Origin: Petunia secreta
Lineage: Eukaryota; Streptophyta; Magnoliopsida; Solanales; Solanaceae
DNA: 64,000 bases
Assembly (NCBI GenBank): GCA_029990175.1
Contig: JARKIP010000005.1
Span: 67,148,501-67,212,500, forward strand
Direction of reading: 5' to 3'
This document shows positions 1 to 10,300 of this stretch, in pieces (position 1 is the stretch's first letter; each line of letters starts with the position of its first letter). Under the pieces are notes generated by a model. The model did no database searches. It was not told the origin of the DNA and saw only the letters and a program-made list of their open reading frames with translations. A program made the position numbers and the translations under genes.

Positions 1-692
1 AACTAAGGAGGTAAGAACATAAAACATAAAAGAATGAATATTGGGACGAGATGGGTCTCGCTTTCATTGAATTAAAGATAGAAGGATTTGAACAAACAAA
101 ACAAGCAAAATAATGTACTTGGGTTACAACCCTTGAATAACCAAGTACACAGAAAGATTAGCAAAACAAGCTACAATATTTCACAGTCACTCAATTGCAA
201 GTCAGGACCAGTTTCCTGCTTTTCATGCATTGTTGAGCCCTTCACAAGGATGCACCATGCTGATACCAAAGAAATTGCCAGATACCAAAGAAATTCCCTG
301 AATCTGGCAATTTCTTCTTCTTTTCCTTATTTTCTCCAAGTCCCATCAGGGTGGACTTCACTTCTTTGGGATTGATGAATGACCGAGTAAGATTTGGAAT
401 TGGCTTCTCAAGAGACATGTTCGTCTTCTTCATTTCATCACACCTTACTCTTTCTGCTACCCCAAGAACAATTTCAGGAACACAGTTCACTGTCACAAGC
501 ATTTGGTTAGCCCTAATTGACACATCACCAACAGGTACTATCGGCATTGCAGATTCAGCTCTCAAATCTTCTCCACACACCATTCCCACCATATGCACAT
601 CATCACAGACATGCAATGAGTTCTTAGTTATACCTAGTGCATCTGAACCCTCAATTTGAATCTGACCATTATCGATCAAAGCTTGGATATCC
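1..692 (-). pseudogene. Tat/Ogre-type gypsy gag C-terminal fragment
   Basis: A broken minus-strand reading frame at 242-692 encodes a segment with LIDNGQIQIEG followed by MVGMVCGEDLRAESAMPIVPVG. The same segment recurs at 56419-56890, where it forms the end of a longer Tat-lineage gag. DNA similarity continues into the non-coding part at 1-241, which resembles about 56221-56440. In the family this region follows the zinc-knuckle part of Gag. No protease or reverse transcriptase follows, so this is only a fragment. At about 692 the similarity stops and the gag N-terminus of an unrelated gypsy element begins. That junction is interpreted as an inversion breakpoint. Confidence 0.7.
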
Positions 693-1256
693 TTTCCGTT
701 GCCCACCATAACCCTCGTAGTCATAGTCGTCTCCATCACGAGCCAGTCTCCCTTGGTATCCTCCTCCAAATCGACCACCTCGATCTCTAATTCCCCCAAA
801 AGGAACTCCCCCTCGTTGGGCTTCTCCCGGATAACGAAATGGATCATTGTCGTAGTTCTCATTCTCATGAAAGCCCTGAACATCAAGTGGCCTTGGAGTG
901 TCATTCCTTGGTTGCTCATTTCTTGGGAGATCATGCGTAGGATTCCTCACTTATGGAGTGATGTTCGGTGAATAGGTATCTTGGACTACCATGTGAGAGT
1001 AGTGATCGTTGGCTCGAGAGATTTGGCTTGGTCCATCATCCCGCACCCCCACGGTTGGAGATGTGCCGTCCACTTGCTTTCCCTTCTTCCGAATTTCCTC
1101 CTTTGATGTTAGCTCCTTCACCGTTCTATTCAACCCATCAACCTTATTTTCCAAGAGGCTCATCCTTTCCAACATATTTCTCATCATGGTATTAAGTTCC
1201 ATTTCTCCTCCATTCCCCTCTTGAGTCATTGTACCTACAAATAAGGAAACAAACAA
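693..1256 (-). pseudogene. gypsy-A gag N-terminal fragment
   Basis: Two overlapping minus-strand frames (1256-951 and 950-669) encode a leader-type Gag N-terminus. It has a short coiled-coil-like stretch (ELNTMMRNMLERMSLLENKV) followed by an Arg/Gly/Tyr-rich segment (GGRFGGGYQGRLARDGDDYD). This is typical of the start of chromovirus-like gypsy Gag proteins. The start at 1256 or the in-frame ATG at about 1229 comes after a long leader and primer-binding site (2259-2270). The two frames need one indel to join. The protein stops where the Tat fragment begins. The missing remainder of Gag starts at about 4926 on the opposite strand. Confidence 0.65.
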
Positions 1257-2258
1257 AGTTAGTAGAAAGAGTCCTCACCAGTCGCTCCGTAAGTGTTTAC
1301 ACTCAAATTGATGTCGCTCAATTCACTCGTGTTTGCACTCAACGTTCGGCTTTTACTCACTCTAATGCTCTCTCCTCACTTGCCTTTTTCCACTCTTTGG
1401 CTATTGCAAGTTTGTTCTTTGCACACTAAGTCCAATTTGACAATCAACTCAATAAATTCGGGATCGGAAGGAATTGTTGTGACAAGATACGGACAATTGA
1501 AACTGACGATGGCACTTTAGGAACGTTTAAAGAAAAGGAAGAAAGAAGGCTCGAATAGAATTGGCACGAATCAGATTCGGAATTGGATGAAATTTGGTTT
1601 GTGATCTAGAAACTCACTGTTCTTGATGCTGAAATTGAGTTCTGGTTGATTGAAAACTGTTATGGGGCTGTCGCGAACATTCTGTCTAAGAATCTATTTT
1701 TCTGGAAATTGTTGTTCAGCGCGATCGCATGAGCTGCTCGCGATCACGAAGGTTTGCTGGTGGTATTTGGCGCGATCGCGTGTTGATGTCGCGATCGCAT
1801 AGGCCTTTTAATGATTGGCCTACGCGATAGCGCTGAAGATGGCGCGATCGCGTAAGCTTCTGGGTTTGAAACAGAACCTGACTTTGAAGCTCACTTTTCA
1901 ACTTGAATTTTCTCAAACCACCGTGTTTTTGCTCCAAATTTGAGATGTATACTCCTTGTTGGTCCGTGAACAATCCCCAGTAATTGATTTTTCAATTTCA
2001 ATAACCAAATGCAAAAACCCCAAATTCTTGATGAAGAACCCTAACTTTTGATTTCTTCAATTCAGCACCAATACGTTGTTGTTTGTCTAATTCCTTTTGG
2101 AATTAGCTTCTAGGAATCACAATCTTCAAATGGTAGCAAAAATTTCACTCAATAGAAACCTAATCATAAGACTCATATTTTTAGATTTTTGACTTTTTTT
2201 TGTTTTGACTTGATGAAAAAGAATTGGTTTAGTGATTGTTAAAACAAACACTAATCCA
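1257..2258 (-). other. gypsy-A untranslated leader (minus strand)
   Basis: About 1 kb between the primer-binding site and the gag start, with no supported open frame. It begins just after the PBS. It holds a compact block of GCGATCGC palindromes (1721-1851), listed separately. Its position between PBS and gag defines it as the 5' leader of the element. Confidence 0.55.
1721..1851. repeat. GCGATCGC palindrome cluster in gypsy-A leader
   Basis: Exact copies of the octamer GCGATCGC start at 1721, 1772, 1791 and 1844. One-base variants lie between them (GCGATCAC near 1739, GCGATAGC at 1824). The octamer is its own reverse complement. The same motif clusters in both LTRs of this element (2633-2868 and 13799-13928) and was not noticed elsewhere in the window. 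Confidence 0.85.
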
Positions 2259-2270
2259 GCTCTGATACCA
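2259..2270 (-). promoter_or_regulatory. Primer-binding site, initiator-Met tRNA type
   Basis: The minus strand reads TGGTATCAGAGC, complementary to the 3' end of plant initiator tRNA-Met. It starts two bases after the LTR terminus at 2273. This fixes the orientation of the element: LTR at higher coordinates, gag at lower coordinates. Confidence 0.9.
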
Positions 2271-2272
2271 AA

Positions 2273-3029
2273 TGATATGAAAATGAAAGATACAAAATAA
2301 AAGATAAGAATTAAAAGCAAGACCCAATTTATTTAGAGAAGAATTAAGGAAAGTAATTAGGGAAGGATTAACCTAATTATCCCCTTAATCACCTAAATAA
2401 GAGAACTCTAGCTATTTGATCCTCAATTAGCTAAGCTAATTGCAAATCAAGGACATCAATGATGCTTAAGCAAACAAGCTTAGCCAAATCCTCACAATTA
2501 TCAATATTCATCAAAACTAGGTCTACTAATGACTTTCAAAGTATTTATACATTGACAAATGCCTTAATTAACCCTTAATAATGGGCCTTCAAGTCATTAG
2601 CCACTGGTGGGCTTTCTGATCCTCGTCTCAGCGCGATCGCGCAGTGATGCACGCTATCGCACTGAGATTTAATTCATGCTACACGGTCGCGACTATAGTC
2701 ACGTGATCGAGCATGCAAATCTTCAACCTATCTCTTGCGCGATCGCGTCTGGGAATGCGCGGTCGCGAAGGTCTTCATTTTCAACAACACGCGATCGCGT
2801 CTGAGACTCGGGATCGCGAAGCTCCTCTTTTTTCCTTTCCGCAATCGCGTCTGTGCACGCGCGATCGCGATGAGAATTTTCAGTTCCAGAGGCAGTAAGC
2901 ATGTAAAACTGCCCTGGAACCTCCAAGACTTGCGCAATCAATTCCAGCTGTGTAAACATTGCCTGCAGCAACTGCAACTCCCTAGCTTGGATCCTCGTGA
3001 AGGGCTTGGATGAGCGTCGGGTTGCATTA
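2273..3029 (-). repeat. gypsy-A 5' LTR (inverted part)
   Basis: 757 bp, homologous along its length to the plus-strand 3' LTR at 13637-14393, which is also 757 bp. It ends TTTCATATCA two bases before the PBS. Its outer end reads TAATGCAAC where the other copy has TGATGCAAC, so the first G has become A. A TATA box (TATAAATA on the minus strand) lies at 2542-2549. GCGATCGC copies upstream of it start at 2633, 2739, 2791 and 2861. The five bases outside the LTR read AAGAG on the minus strand, one mismatch from AGGAG after the 3' LTR. This suggests both LTRs come from one insertion. Confidence 0.85.
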
Positions 3030-3579
3030 CTCTTAGCCTAACAAATCACTCCATAGATTACAGGTGGTCCAATGGATGGATTAAGCAATTAATCATATCA
3101 TAGATCAAGGACGGAAGGAAGAATCACTGCCATAACACTATTTCATATAACAAAGACCTCATAGTTACTAGTAGTATTATATATCACACCAAAAAACACT
3201 AAGTACGTACATACATTTGTGTACCTTTGTGTAATAAAACATCAAGAACGTAATTTCTATCATATTTATATAGGAATAAACTCCAGAAGCATCCAACCAT
3301 CGTCCCAGTGTTTTAGTTGTTGGATACTTATCATCATTAAAAGAAATACTATTATCAATCAGATTGAATGAATCTTTAAGTTGTTTTTACACGGAAAAAG
3401 AATTTGACTGCATTTTAAAGATAACACTAATCAGATTAAATGAATCTTTAAGTTGTTTTTACACGAGAAAAAGAATTTGACTGCATTTGTATGACTTCTA
3501 AAATAGCTTCCATTTTGCAATGTTAAAGTTTTAACTTCTATTAGTAAATCATCAATGCTTATTAATTTTAGAGGCCTAA
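3030..3579. other. AT-rich intergenic sequence
   Basis: No convincing gene. It holds two partly duplicated segments near 3350-3480, with ATGAATCTTTAAGTTGTTTTT occurring twice. It lies between the gypsy-A 5' LTR and the 3' flank of the PMEI pseudogene. Confidence 0.5.
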
Positions 3580-4271
3580 CATTTCCTACAATATAAGTTT
3601 GACCCTAAACACGTCCGATGTCAATAGTCATCTCAGTGATTATGAAATTTATTGATGAATTAAATTTCTCTTTTAGTAAAAGCAAAATATTAGCCGAAGA
3701 AGTTAGTACTTGCTTGCATTTCTCTATAGTCAAATAACTTAATGAGATCTCCATCTACTTAATGCATTTACACTCGACTTTCTCTATTTTTAACTTGGTC
3801 AAAACAAATCTATTATCTCATCATTTAATATAATTCGAGGTAATAATAAATTTGTTGTTAACTGTAATGCTTCTCATTATTTACCATGGAGAACAGAAAT
3901 CCAAAATTAAGGCTTTGAAGAGGTATAATCATGTTTAAATTAATTTAAAAAGTCAAACATGTCAAGTTTTTTCCCCATATTTGATTAATTTTGTAGCCTA
4001 ACGTAACCACCAACAGTGAGATGGATGTGAGATCCTTTCTTGGGTTGGAGTCCTAGAATGGAGAAAACTTTATTAAGGAGTAAATTCTCCCTTATTGGGT
4101 CCTATACAACATGAACTTGGATTAATTAGACCAGTACTAGGTTTTGAATATCAACAAATGGTTAAAAAAATTGTAGCCTTATGAAGACAATATCCAATGT
4201 CATTGTTGATCTTAATATGTAGCAACTTACTAGTATCTTCTACTACGATATAAATACAACTAGTTCAAGAA
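3580..4271 (-). repeat. Inverted copy of PMEI 3' flanking sequence
   Basis: Read on the minus strand, this aligns by eye with the sequence downstream of the intact PMEI gene (about 15390-15970). Shared stretches include GGATATTGTCTTCA followed by an AGGCTACAA tract, a CCTTAATTT and TTCTCCAT region, and GCAAGCAAGTACT near the end. It is older and more diverged than the LTR pair. It shows that the duplication covered the gene and several hundred bases 3' of it. Confidence 0.75.
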
Positions 4272-4925
4272 TTAGAGTGGTGGAGAAGGGGGAGTAGTAG
4301 ATTCAAAATCCTCCACAATATTCCATGCTGCCCCACTAAAATATGTCACATATTTTATACCTATTGAAACCACTAGTTCCTTTAACTTTATAATCAGATA
4401 AAAATAATCCACAATGTCCCACTTGCTCATAGATCACGCTTAAAATTATAGTCTGCTGTCAAGTATTCTTTATCATCCTTATACTCCGTTTGGATGGTTG
4501 TTACCCATTGTTTTATAATGTATTGTATCATATGATACTGTATTATATTATGTTGTACAATGTTTGGATATACTGTATTGTTTACCGTGGTTTAATAAGT
4601 GAAAATAAGGTAAAAGATAAAATGAGAATATTAAATAATAAGTGAGGGCATGAATGGTAAGAAAAATAGGTAACGACGCGCTCCCACAAATCGATTGTTA
4701 AATAAAGTGACAGTTTTCATGGTTACATAACCATGGATTTAACGATACAATACAATGTTTATTAAAGTAACAATCAAAACAAACGTGGTACTCATGATAA
4801 CAATACAATACAACACAATGGGTTACAACCATCCAAACAAGGTGTTAATCTCACCATGTGCACTTCGAAAGCTCCTGATCACATCTTCAAAGCAATCAAC
4901 ACACTCTTTTAGAGCTATTCTTCAA
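4272..4925 (-). pseudogene. PMEI pseudogene, interrupted and 5'-truncated
   Basis: Decayed C-terminal part of an invertase/pectin methylesterase inhibitor, homologous to the intact gene at 14711-15301. Minus-strand 4925-4848 matches the segment around LKECVDCF to SAHGEI. Minus-strand 4478-4272 matches from the EYxTADY segment to the STTPP tail and a stop at 4272-4274. A 363-bp MITE splits the two parts. The second part also contains an indel just after TADY that brings an early stop, and Cys codons around the fourth conserved cysteine are lost. The N-terminal half is absent: homology ends at about 4925, where gypsy-A gag begins. Confidence 0.85.
4482..4844. mobile_element. MITE with TTA target duplication (PIF/Harbinger-like)
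   Basis: 363 bp, non-coding, with long imperfect terminal inverted repeats. The left end contains TTTGGATGGTTGTTACCCAT and the right end contains ATGGGTTACAACCATCCAAA. The repeats extend inward for about 45 bp. It is flanked by TTA at 4479-4481 and 4845-4847. Comparison with the intact PMEI gene shows the empty site (GAGATTAAGG), which confirms a 3-bp duplication. The TTA duplication suggests the Tourist/PIF class. Confidence 0.85.
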
Positions 4926-6303
4926 CCTTATCATGATGAAGATAAGGGGTTGAACATTATCAAGGTCAACCTACCTACCTTCCAAGGTGAGAGTGATCCG
5001 GATAAGTACATGTATTGGGTGATCTCGATGGAGAGAATCTTTCAAATCAACAACGTCCACAATGCTACAAGGGTGAAGTATGATATTCCCAATCTTAAAA
5101 CTTTGCTTCCACTTGGTGGGAGTCCAAGAGAAATCAACGGGAAGCACAAGTGCTTATTGCCAATGGGGGTGGGAGGCTTTGAAAGGCATGATGGAGGCTC
5201 GGTTTCTACCTCCACATTATGAGGACGACTTGCTCAAAAAGTTCTACAACTTAAGGCAAGGAACCAAGAGCGTGGCGGAGTACTTTGATGAGTTTGAGAG
5301 GACTAGGATAAGGGCTAATGTGTTAGATGATAACCGGTCTCTCATAGCAAAGTTTCGTGGTGGTTTGAATAGGGAGATCTCCTCCCCAATGGAATTGCAC
5401 CGGTTTGAAAACTTGGTTGAAGCATTCCAAGCGGCTCAAAAGGTGGAGAATGGGATCAAGCTAGACAAGTCCTACAAAGCCAAAAACATTCCATCCACTT
5501 GGAACAAAGGAAGAGACAATGTGAAGGCTTATACCCCATGGAATAAAGCTAAGGAGCCCAAGCGTGACTTCAAAGGAAACTTTGAAAGAACCAAGCCCAA
5601 GGAGGAGCCCAAAGCGGGAGGTAATAAATCTAAACTTGAAAACTTGTCTAACAGTCAATGCTACAAGTGTAATGGCCGTGGCCACATGATGCGAGATTGT
5701 CCCAATAGGAGGACTATCATTGCTTTGGGTGATGGGGGCTATGAAACGGGTGGAAGTGATGATGATGAGGAAGATAGGGGTATGCCTAATGATGGTGATT
5801 TTGATGAGGAGGAAACGGGTGATGGGAAATTAGAGGGGAACTATCTTACTCTTGTGGTAAGACGAATCATAGGGGCGCAAGTGAAGGAGGAGTTGGAGTC
5901 GAACAAAAGGGAGAGTCTATTCCATGCCTATTGTAAGGTACAAGGTGCTACTTGTTCTTTGATTATTGATAGTGGTAGTTGCGTAAATGTGGTGAGCACC
6001 ACCTTGATTGAACAACTTAAACTACCCACCAGAAAGCGCCCACAATCTTACAAACTCCAATGGTTGAATGAGTGTGGTGAATTTAAGGTGACCAAGCAAG
6101 CCTTGATTATGTTCAAGATTGGAGATTACCATGATGAGCTTTTATTTGACGTTGTCCCTATGCAAGCTTGCCATATCTTGCTTGGTAGGCCTTGGCAATA
6201 CGACCGCTTGGCAAAGCATGATGGAAAAACCAATATGTATGCCTTAGAAGTAGGGGGGTCAAAAATTTGTTCTCAATCCACTGACCCCGGCGCAAGTGAG
6301 TGA
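4926..6303 (+). pseudogene. gypsy-A gag and protease, frameshifted
   Basis: Encodes the core Gag of a chromovirus-like Ty3/gypsy element. It starts inside Gag (near HDEDKGLNIIKVNLP) without an initiator. Capsid-type sequence runs from about 4975 to 5450, and a CCHC zinc knuckle (CYKCNGRGHMMRDC) lies at 5659-5700. An aspartic protease follows, with the active-site triad DSG at 5968-5976 and a LLGRPW motif near 6180. At least two indels in 5080-5200 switch the frame. One more, in a G run near 6254, separates the protease from the pol frame. The N-terminus it lacks is found inverted at 693-1256. Confidence 0.85.
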
Positions 6304-7337
6304 GGGGTATAGGAAGATGATGGAGTTAAAGTTGAAAAGAGAGAAAGAAAAGAAAGAGGGAGTTGTGGAGGAAGGGAGAGTGGGAGTTGTTACTCAAAAG
6401 AGTGAGGAACCAAAAGAGGGAATGAACTTGTTCTTGTCTAGGAATGAATGTCTGAGAGATGTGGAGGAAAGAGTACCCATGATTCTCCTTCTACACAAGG
6501 AACATGTTTTTCTTGCTAACGAACTAACCCTTTCTTTGCCTAGTTTTATTTCTTCTCTTTTGCAAGGTTATGAAGACATCTTTCCCGAGGAGTTGCCTAG
6601 TGGGTTGCCACCACTAAGAGGCATTGAGCATCAAATCGACCTTGTTCCGGGTTCACAATTTCCCAACAAGGCCGCTTATAGAAGCAACCCGAAAGCTACC
6701 AAAGAACTTCAAAAGCAAGTGGAGGAGTTGCTTGGGAGAGGCCTTGTGCAAGAGAGCTTGAGCCCATGTGCGGTCCCGGTCATCCTAGTGCCAAAGAAAG
6801 ATGGGACTTGGCGCATGTGTGTGGATTGTAGAGCCATAAATAAAATAACGGTAAAGTATCGTCATCCTATTCCTAGGTTAGATGATATATTAGATGAATT
6901 ATGTGGCTCTTGTGTGTTTTCAAAAATTGATTTGAGGAGTGGATACCACCAAATCCGGATGAAACTGAGTGATGAGTGGAAGACGGCCTTTAAGACCAAC
7001 TTTGGTCTTTACGAGTGGCTTGTCATGCCTTTTGGCTTATCCAATGCTCCTTCCATTGCTCAAATCCTTCATTGGAAAATTTGTTGTGGTTTATTTGGAT
7101 GATATTCTTATCTATAGCAAATCCATTGATGAGCATGCTAATCATTTGAAACAAGTGTTTGATGTTTTGAGAAATGAACAACTATTTGCTAATTTGAAAA
7201 AGTGTTCTTTTTGTGTCGAAAAAGTTGTTTTCCTTGGTTTTGAGGTGAGTGCCAATGGTGTAGAAGTAGATGAGGCTAAGGTGGATGCCATTAGGGATTG
7301 GCCCACACCTAGAAGCATTGGTGATGTGAGGAGTTTC
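6254..7337 (+). pseudogene. gypsy-A reverse transcriptase, first part of pol
   Basis: The Ty3/gypsy reverse transcriptase is clear: CAVPVILVPKKDGTWRMCVD near 6770-6825, the FSKIDLRSGYHQIRM block near 6920-6965, and the catalytic YLDD at 7092-7103. It starts in the linker after the protease. A deletion or indel near 7060 shifts frame between the MPFGL motif and YLDD. The frame is cut at 7337, immediately after DVRSF, by a solo LTR. It resumes in the same domain at 11741 (HGLASFYRRF). The copy cannot make a complete polymerase. Confidence 0.9.
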
Positions 7338-10300
7338 TGTTGACACCCAATTTTGTCCCGAAAATTTTAATTAATGTTAATTATCTAAATAAAAGTCAAT
7401 TTCAAAATTTTAAAAGTGAATTAATGAAATTTGGAAGAAAGGCTAAGTTTCGCAAAGCATAGCTCAATTTCAGGCTACCCGTGCAACCCCTTCAATATCC
7501 AATTAACCTAAGAAAGGGCTAATCTTATTCCTATATCTTAAATTCAGCCTAGACATGCAACATCCCTATTTTAATTCAATTTAACTTAAAAAGTGGCTAA
7601 ATGTGCAAGCCCATCCCATTCCAGCCTATCCTGTGCAAACAATACATATATACATACATCCATTTCAGTTTCCCCAATTCCCCAACCCGATTCCCCTTTT
7701 GAAACCTGCGATTGATCCCAATCTCTCCCATAAACCCTATAATCAGTCCAAAAACTCGTACTCACTGGTCCCCCCACGTTCCCTCTCTAATTTTTCGTAC
7801 AAATTCAATCAATCTCGATCGTCCGTTTTGAACAAGAATCGCATCTGAGCCGTGAATCCTTCAACGTTCATATTTCCCTTGAAATCAGAGTGAAATGAGT
7901 ACGATCCAAAATGATTAGACTCTTTTTACCATGATTTCAAAAGGAAAGGTCAAAATTGAGTAAGGGTCGTTTGGGAAATTGGAAGAGGCTAACACTTTAA
8001 ATCAGCAGGTATATAAGATCCTTTCCTTGATATTTCTTTGAGTTCTTAGCAGCAGAGAGGTTGGGGGTTTGGATAACACAAAAAACAGCAGCATACATAT
8101 TATACACTAAAGTTTTCTCAATTTTTGCTTAATTCATCGCATTACTGTTTCTGTCATTTCTTGCCTTATGTTATCGCTTCATTATTCGAGTCATCGAACT
8201 TGTTCGAGTCGTCGACCTTAGTCGAGTCGCATATCGCTTCGGATCCAACGCCCTGGCTCGCTGCTCCGCAAAAGGTAATAACCTTTTCACTCTTTAATTT
8301 TGCTTTCTTTTCATTCTTTATATTCTCACTTGCAGTATGAATATAAGAAATGGATATTGTTTCTCTAGTTGTTAATCCTGCTTAAAGTTGATAAAGATGG
8401 GAACTTTATGCATTATTAAGCTTAAAAGCAGACTATAGGATTGAGCAGCTTCTTTTGTTTGTCTTAAAATTTGAATCTTCCTAGCTTGACGGGATTATGG
8501 TTGGTTTAAGGTGAAAATGAGAAGAAGGACCTGTATTCTTTAAGTTATAATCAAAACTGTATGAAGGATTTAAAGTTTAGTTTTTCTTTGTGAACTAGAA
8601 AGCTGCATGTTTGCTTGTATTTTGATGGAAGTAACACTTCTGTTGACTTTTGTTCTCTTTTAAAAGAAAGACGTTTGTTTCTGAATTAGTAAGATTGAAA
8701 TGGCTTGTATTTGTTCTCTGGTTTTCTTCCTAATTGGTGAAATGAAGTTGTTTCGGTTAATTAATGGAGACAGTACAGGCTGTGAGGGAGTCTGGGGTGT
8801 CGCAGGTCTATGGAGTTGATGTGCAGGTGTTATAGGCAGTGTAAGAGGGTGTGCAGGTGGATTCTGTTAAGCTGAAGGAAGCTATGTAATGTGTAAGGGT
8901 GGTGATAGAGTGTAGTGAGGTAGCAGGTTGCCTTCCTAGGTTGGTTTTGGGGCTCTATGAGTTAGAGGTGGGCATGGTTGGAATCTGCAGCAGTAAGAGG
9001 AGAGAGCCCTAATAAATTTCAGGAGGTTTAGTTCTGGTTTCTGGTGGTTTGCAGAGGATAATGTGAGGGCTTTTTTGGGTGTTGTAGGTGCATTGTAAAC
9101 CTGTAAGGAGGCTGAGAGTATACATGTATTTAGTATAGTTTGCAGGTGGTGGAAGGGTGTTTGTTTCCTGAAGCAGTTTCTTAGGCATGGGAAAGTTTGG
9201 TTCAGTTATGGTTCCTGTTTGTCTAGGGGTTTCTGGAGTTGTTCAGGAGGGAGTATAGGATCTGTCAGAGGGAGCTTGTAAAGAGGTGTTGTAGGTTAGA
9301 GGTGCAGGGAGTAGCAGGTTGGTCTTATAAGTTTCAGGGAGTGTTTTGTGAGTGTGAGGTAGTGTAAGTGTTTTGGTATTGTAGGAGGAGTCTGGTTGGT
9401 GCAGAAAAGGGGGTCAGTTTTGGTTATTCATTATGTGTGTGATGGAGTTCAGGAGGTCTGAATGGTGTTGCAGGTGTTCTTAGATGGGGTTCTGTTTTAA
9501 TCAAAGGAAGTTTGTAATTATATTAGTCGATTGTTGGAGCATTCTTTTAGTTTCAATTAAGTGTGATTTAAGCTGCATTTCAGGTCAAATATTGATTGCT
9601 AAAAGTCGTAGTTAAAGTTTAAAATTCCCTGTGTTTGTTGCCTTTTGATAAATGCTAAAGGGATAGAGCTAGCTTGCTTCCTTTCTATCTGTTTGGAGTC
9701 TGGTGTTGATTTTTTTCTGAATTTATTGCCTTTTCTAAAAATTCTGAACTTAAAAGCAGCTAAGTATTATGTTCATGTTGTATGAAGTCTGCCTTATTTG
9801 CTACAGTCTGCTGTGATTCTGTAAGTAGAGGTTCATTTGCTCTCATGAGGTACTTCAGTGGAAAGCTTAAGTGGCATTATTTCTTTGGATGTATTCTCGA
9901 CAATAATTAATTAGTATAAAGCAAGTCATATTGTGATTATGTATCTAACTCTCTTTGGTATGAAAATCTAACTTGTTAAAATATTTGATAAGGTTTCCTA
10001 GTTTGTTCTAAAAACATATGGTCTTCATTTTACCTTATCATTTCGTTGTCCATTATTAATTTTGTAGGAAATCTATTGACATGTATTAAATATTAGTAGA
10101 ATTTCTTATTGGATTATTCCTAGTGACTGTGACTAAGATTAAGATGCTGCATCTTGAGATGACCATCCATGTCTATTCCTTTAGGTCATAGCTTATTTGG
10201 TTAATTCTTGCTCATTTTCTTTAGGAAGTGTTTCAATCCTTTCTTTTAGCGTAGTTTTGGTTTGATATTAGCCCCTTTGCATGTTTGCCTCTATCTTAGA

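Noticed and set aside
1721..2868. GCGATCGC-rich DNA as bacterial (cyanobacterial HIP1) contamination or transfer
   Set aside because: The octamers lie inside a gypsy leader and its two LTRs with plant TATA box and tRNA-Met primer site; surrounding codons are not bacterial.
2273..3029. Chimeric pol C-terminus plus LTR (element dimer) on the minus strand
   Set aside because: The apparent coding match to the end of pol is explained because the pol frame at 13637-13944 runs into the LTR; the LTR starts at TGATGCAAC right after the polypurine tract.
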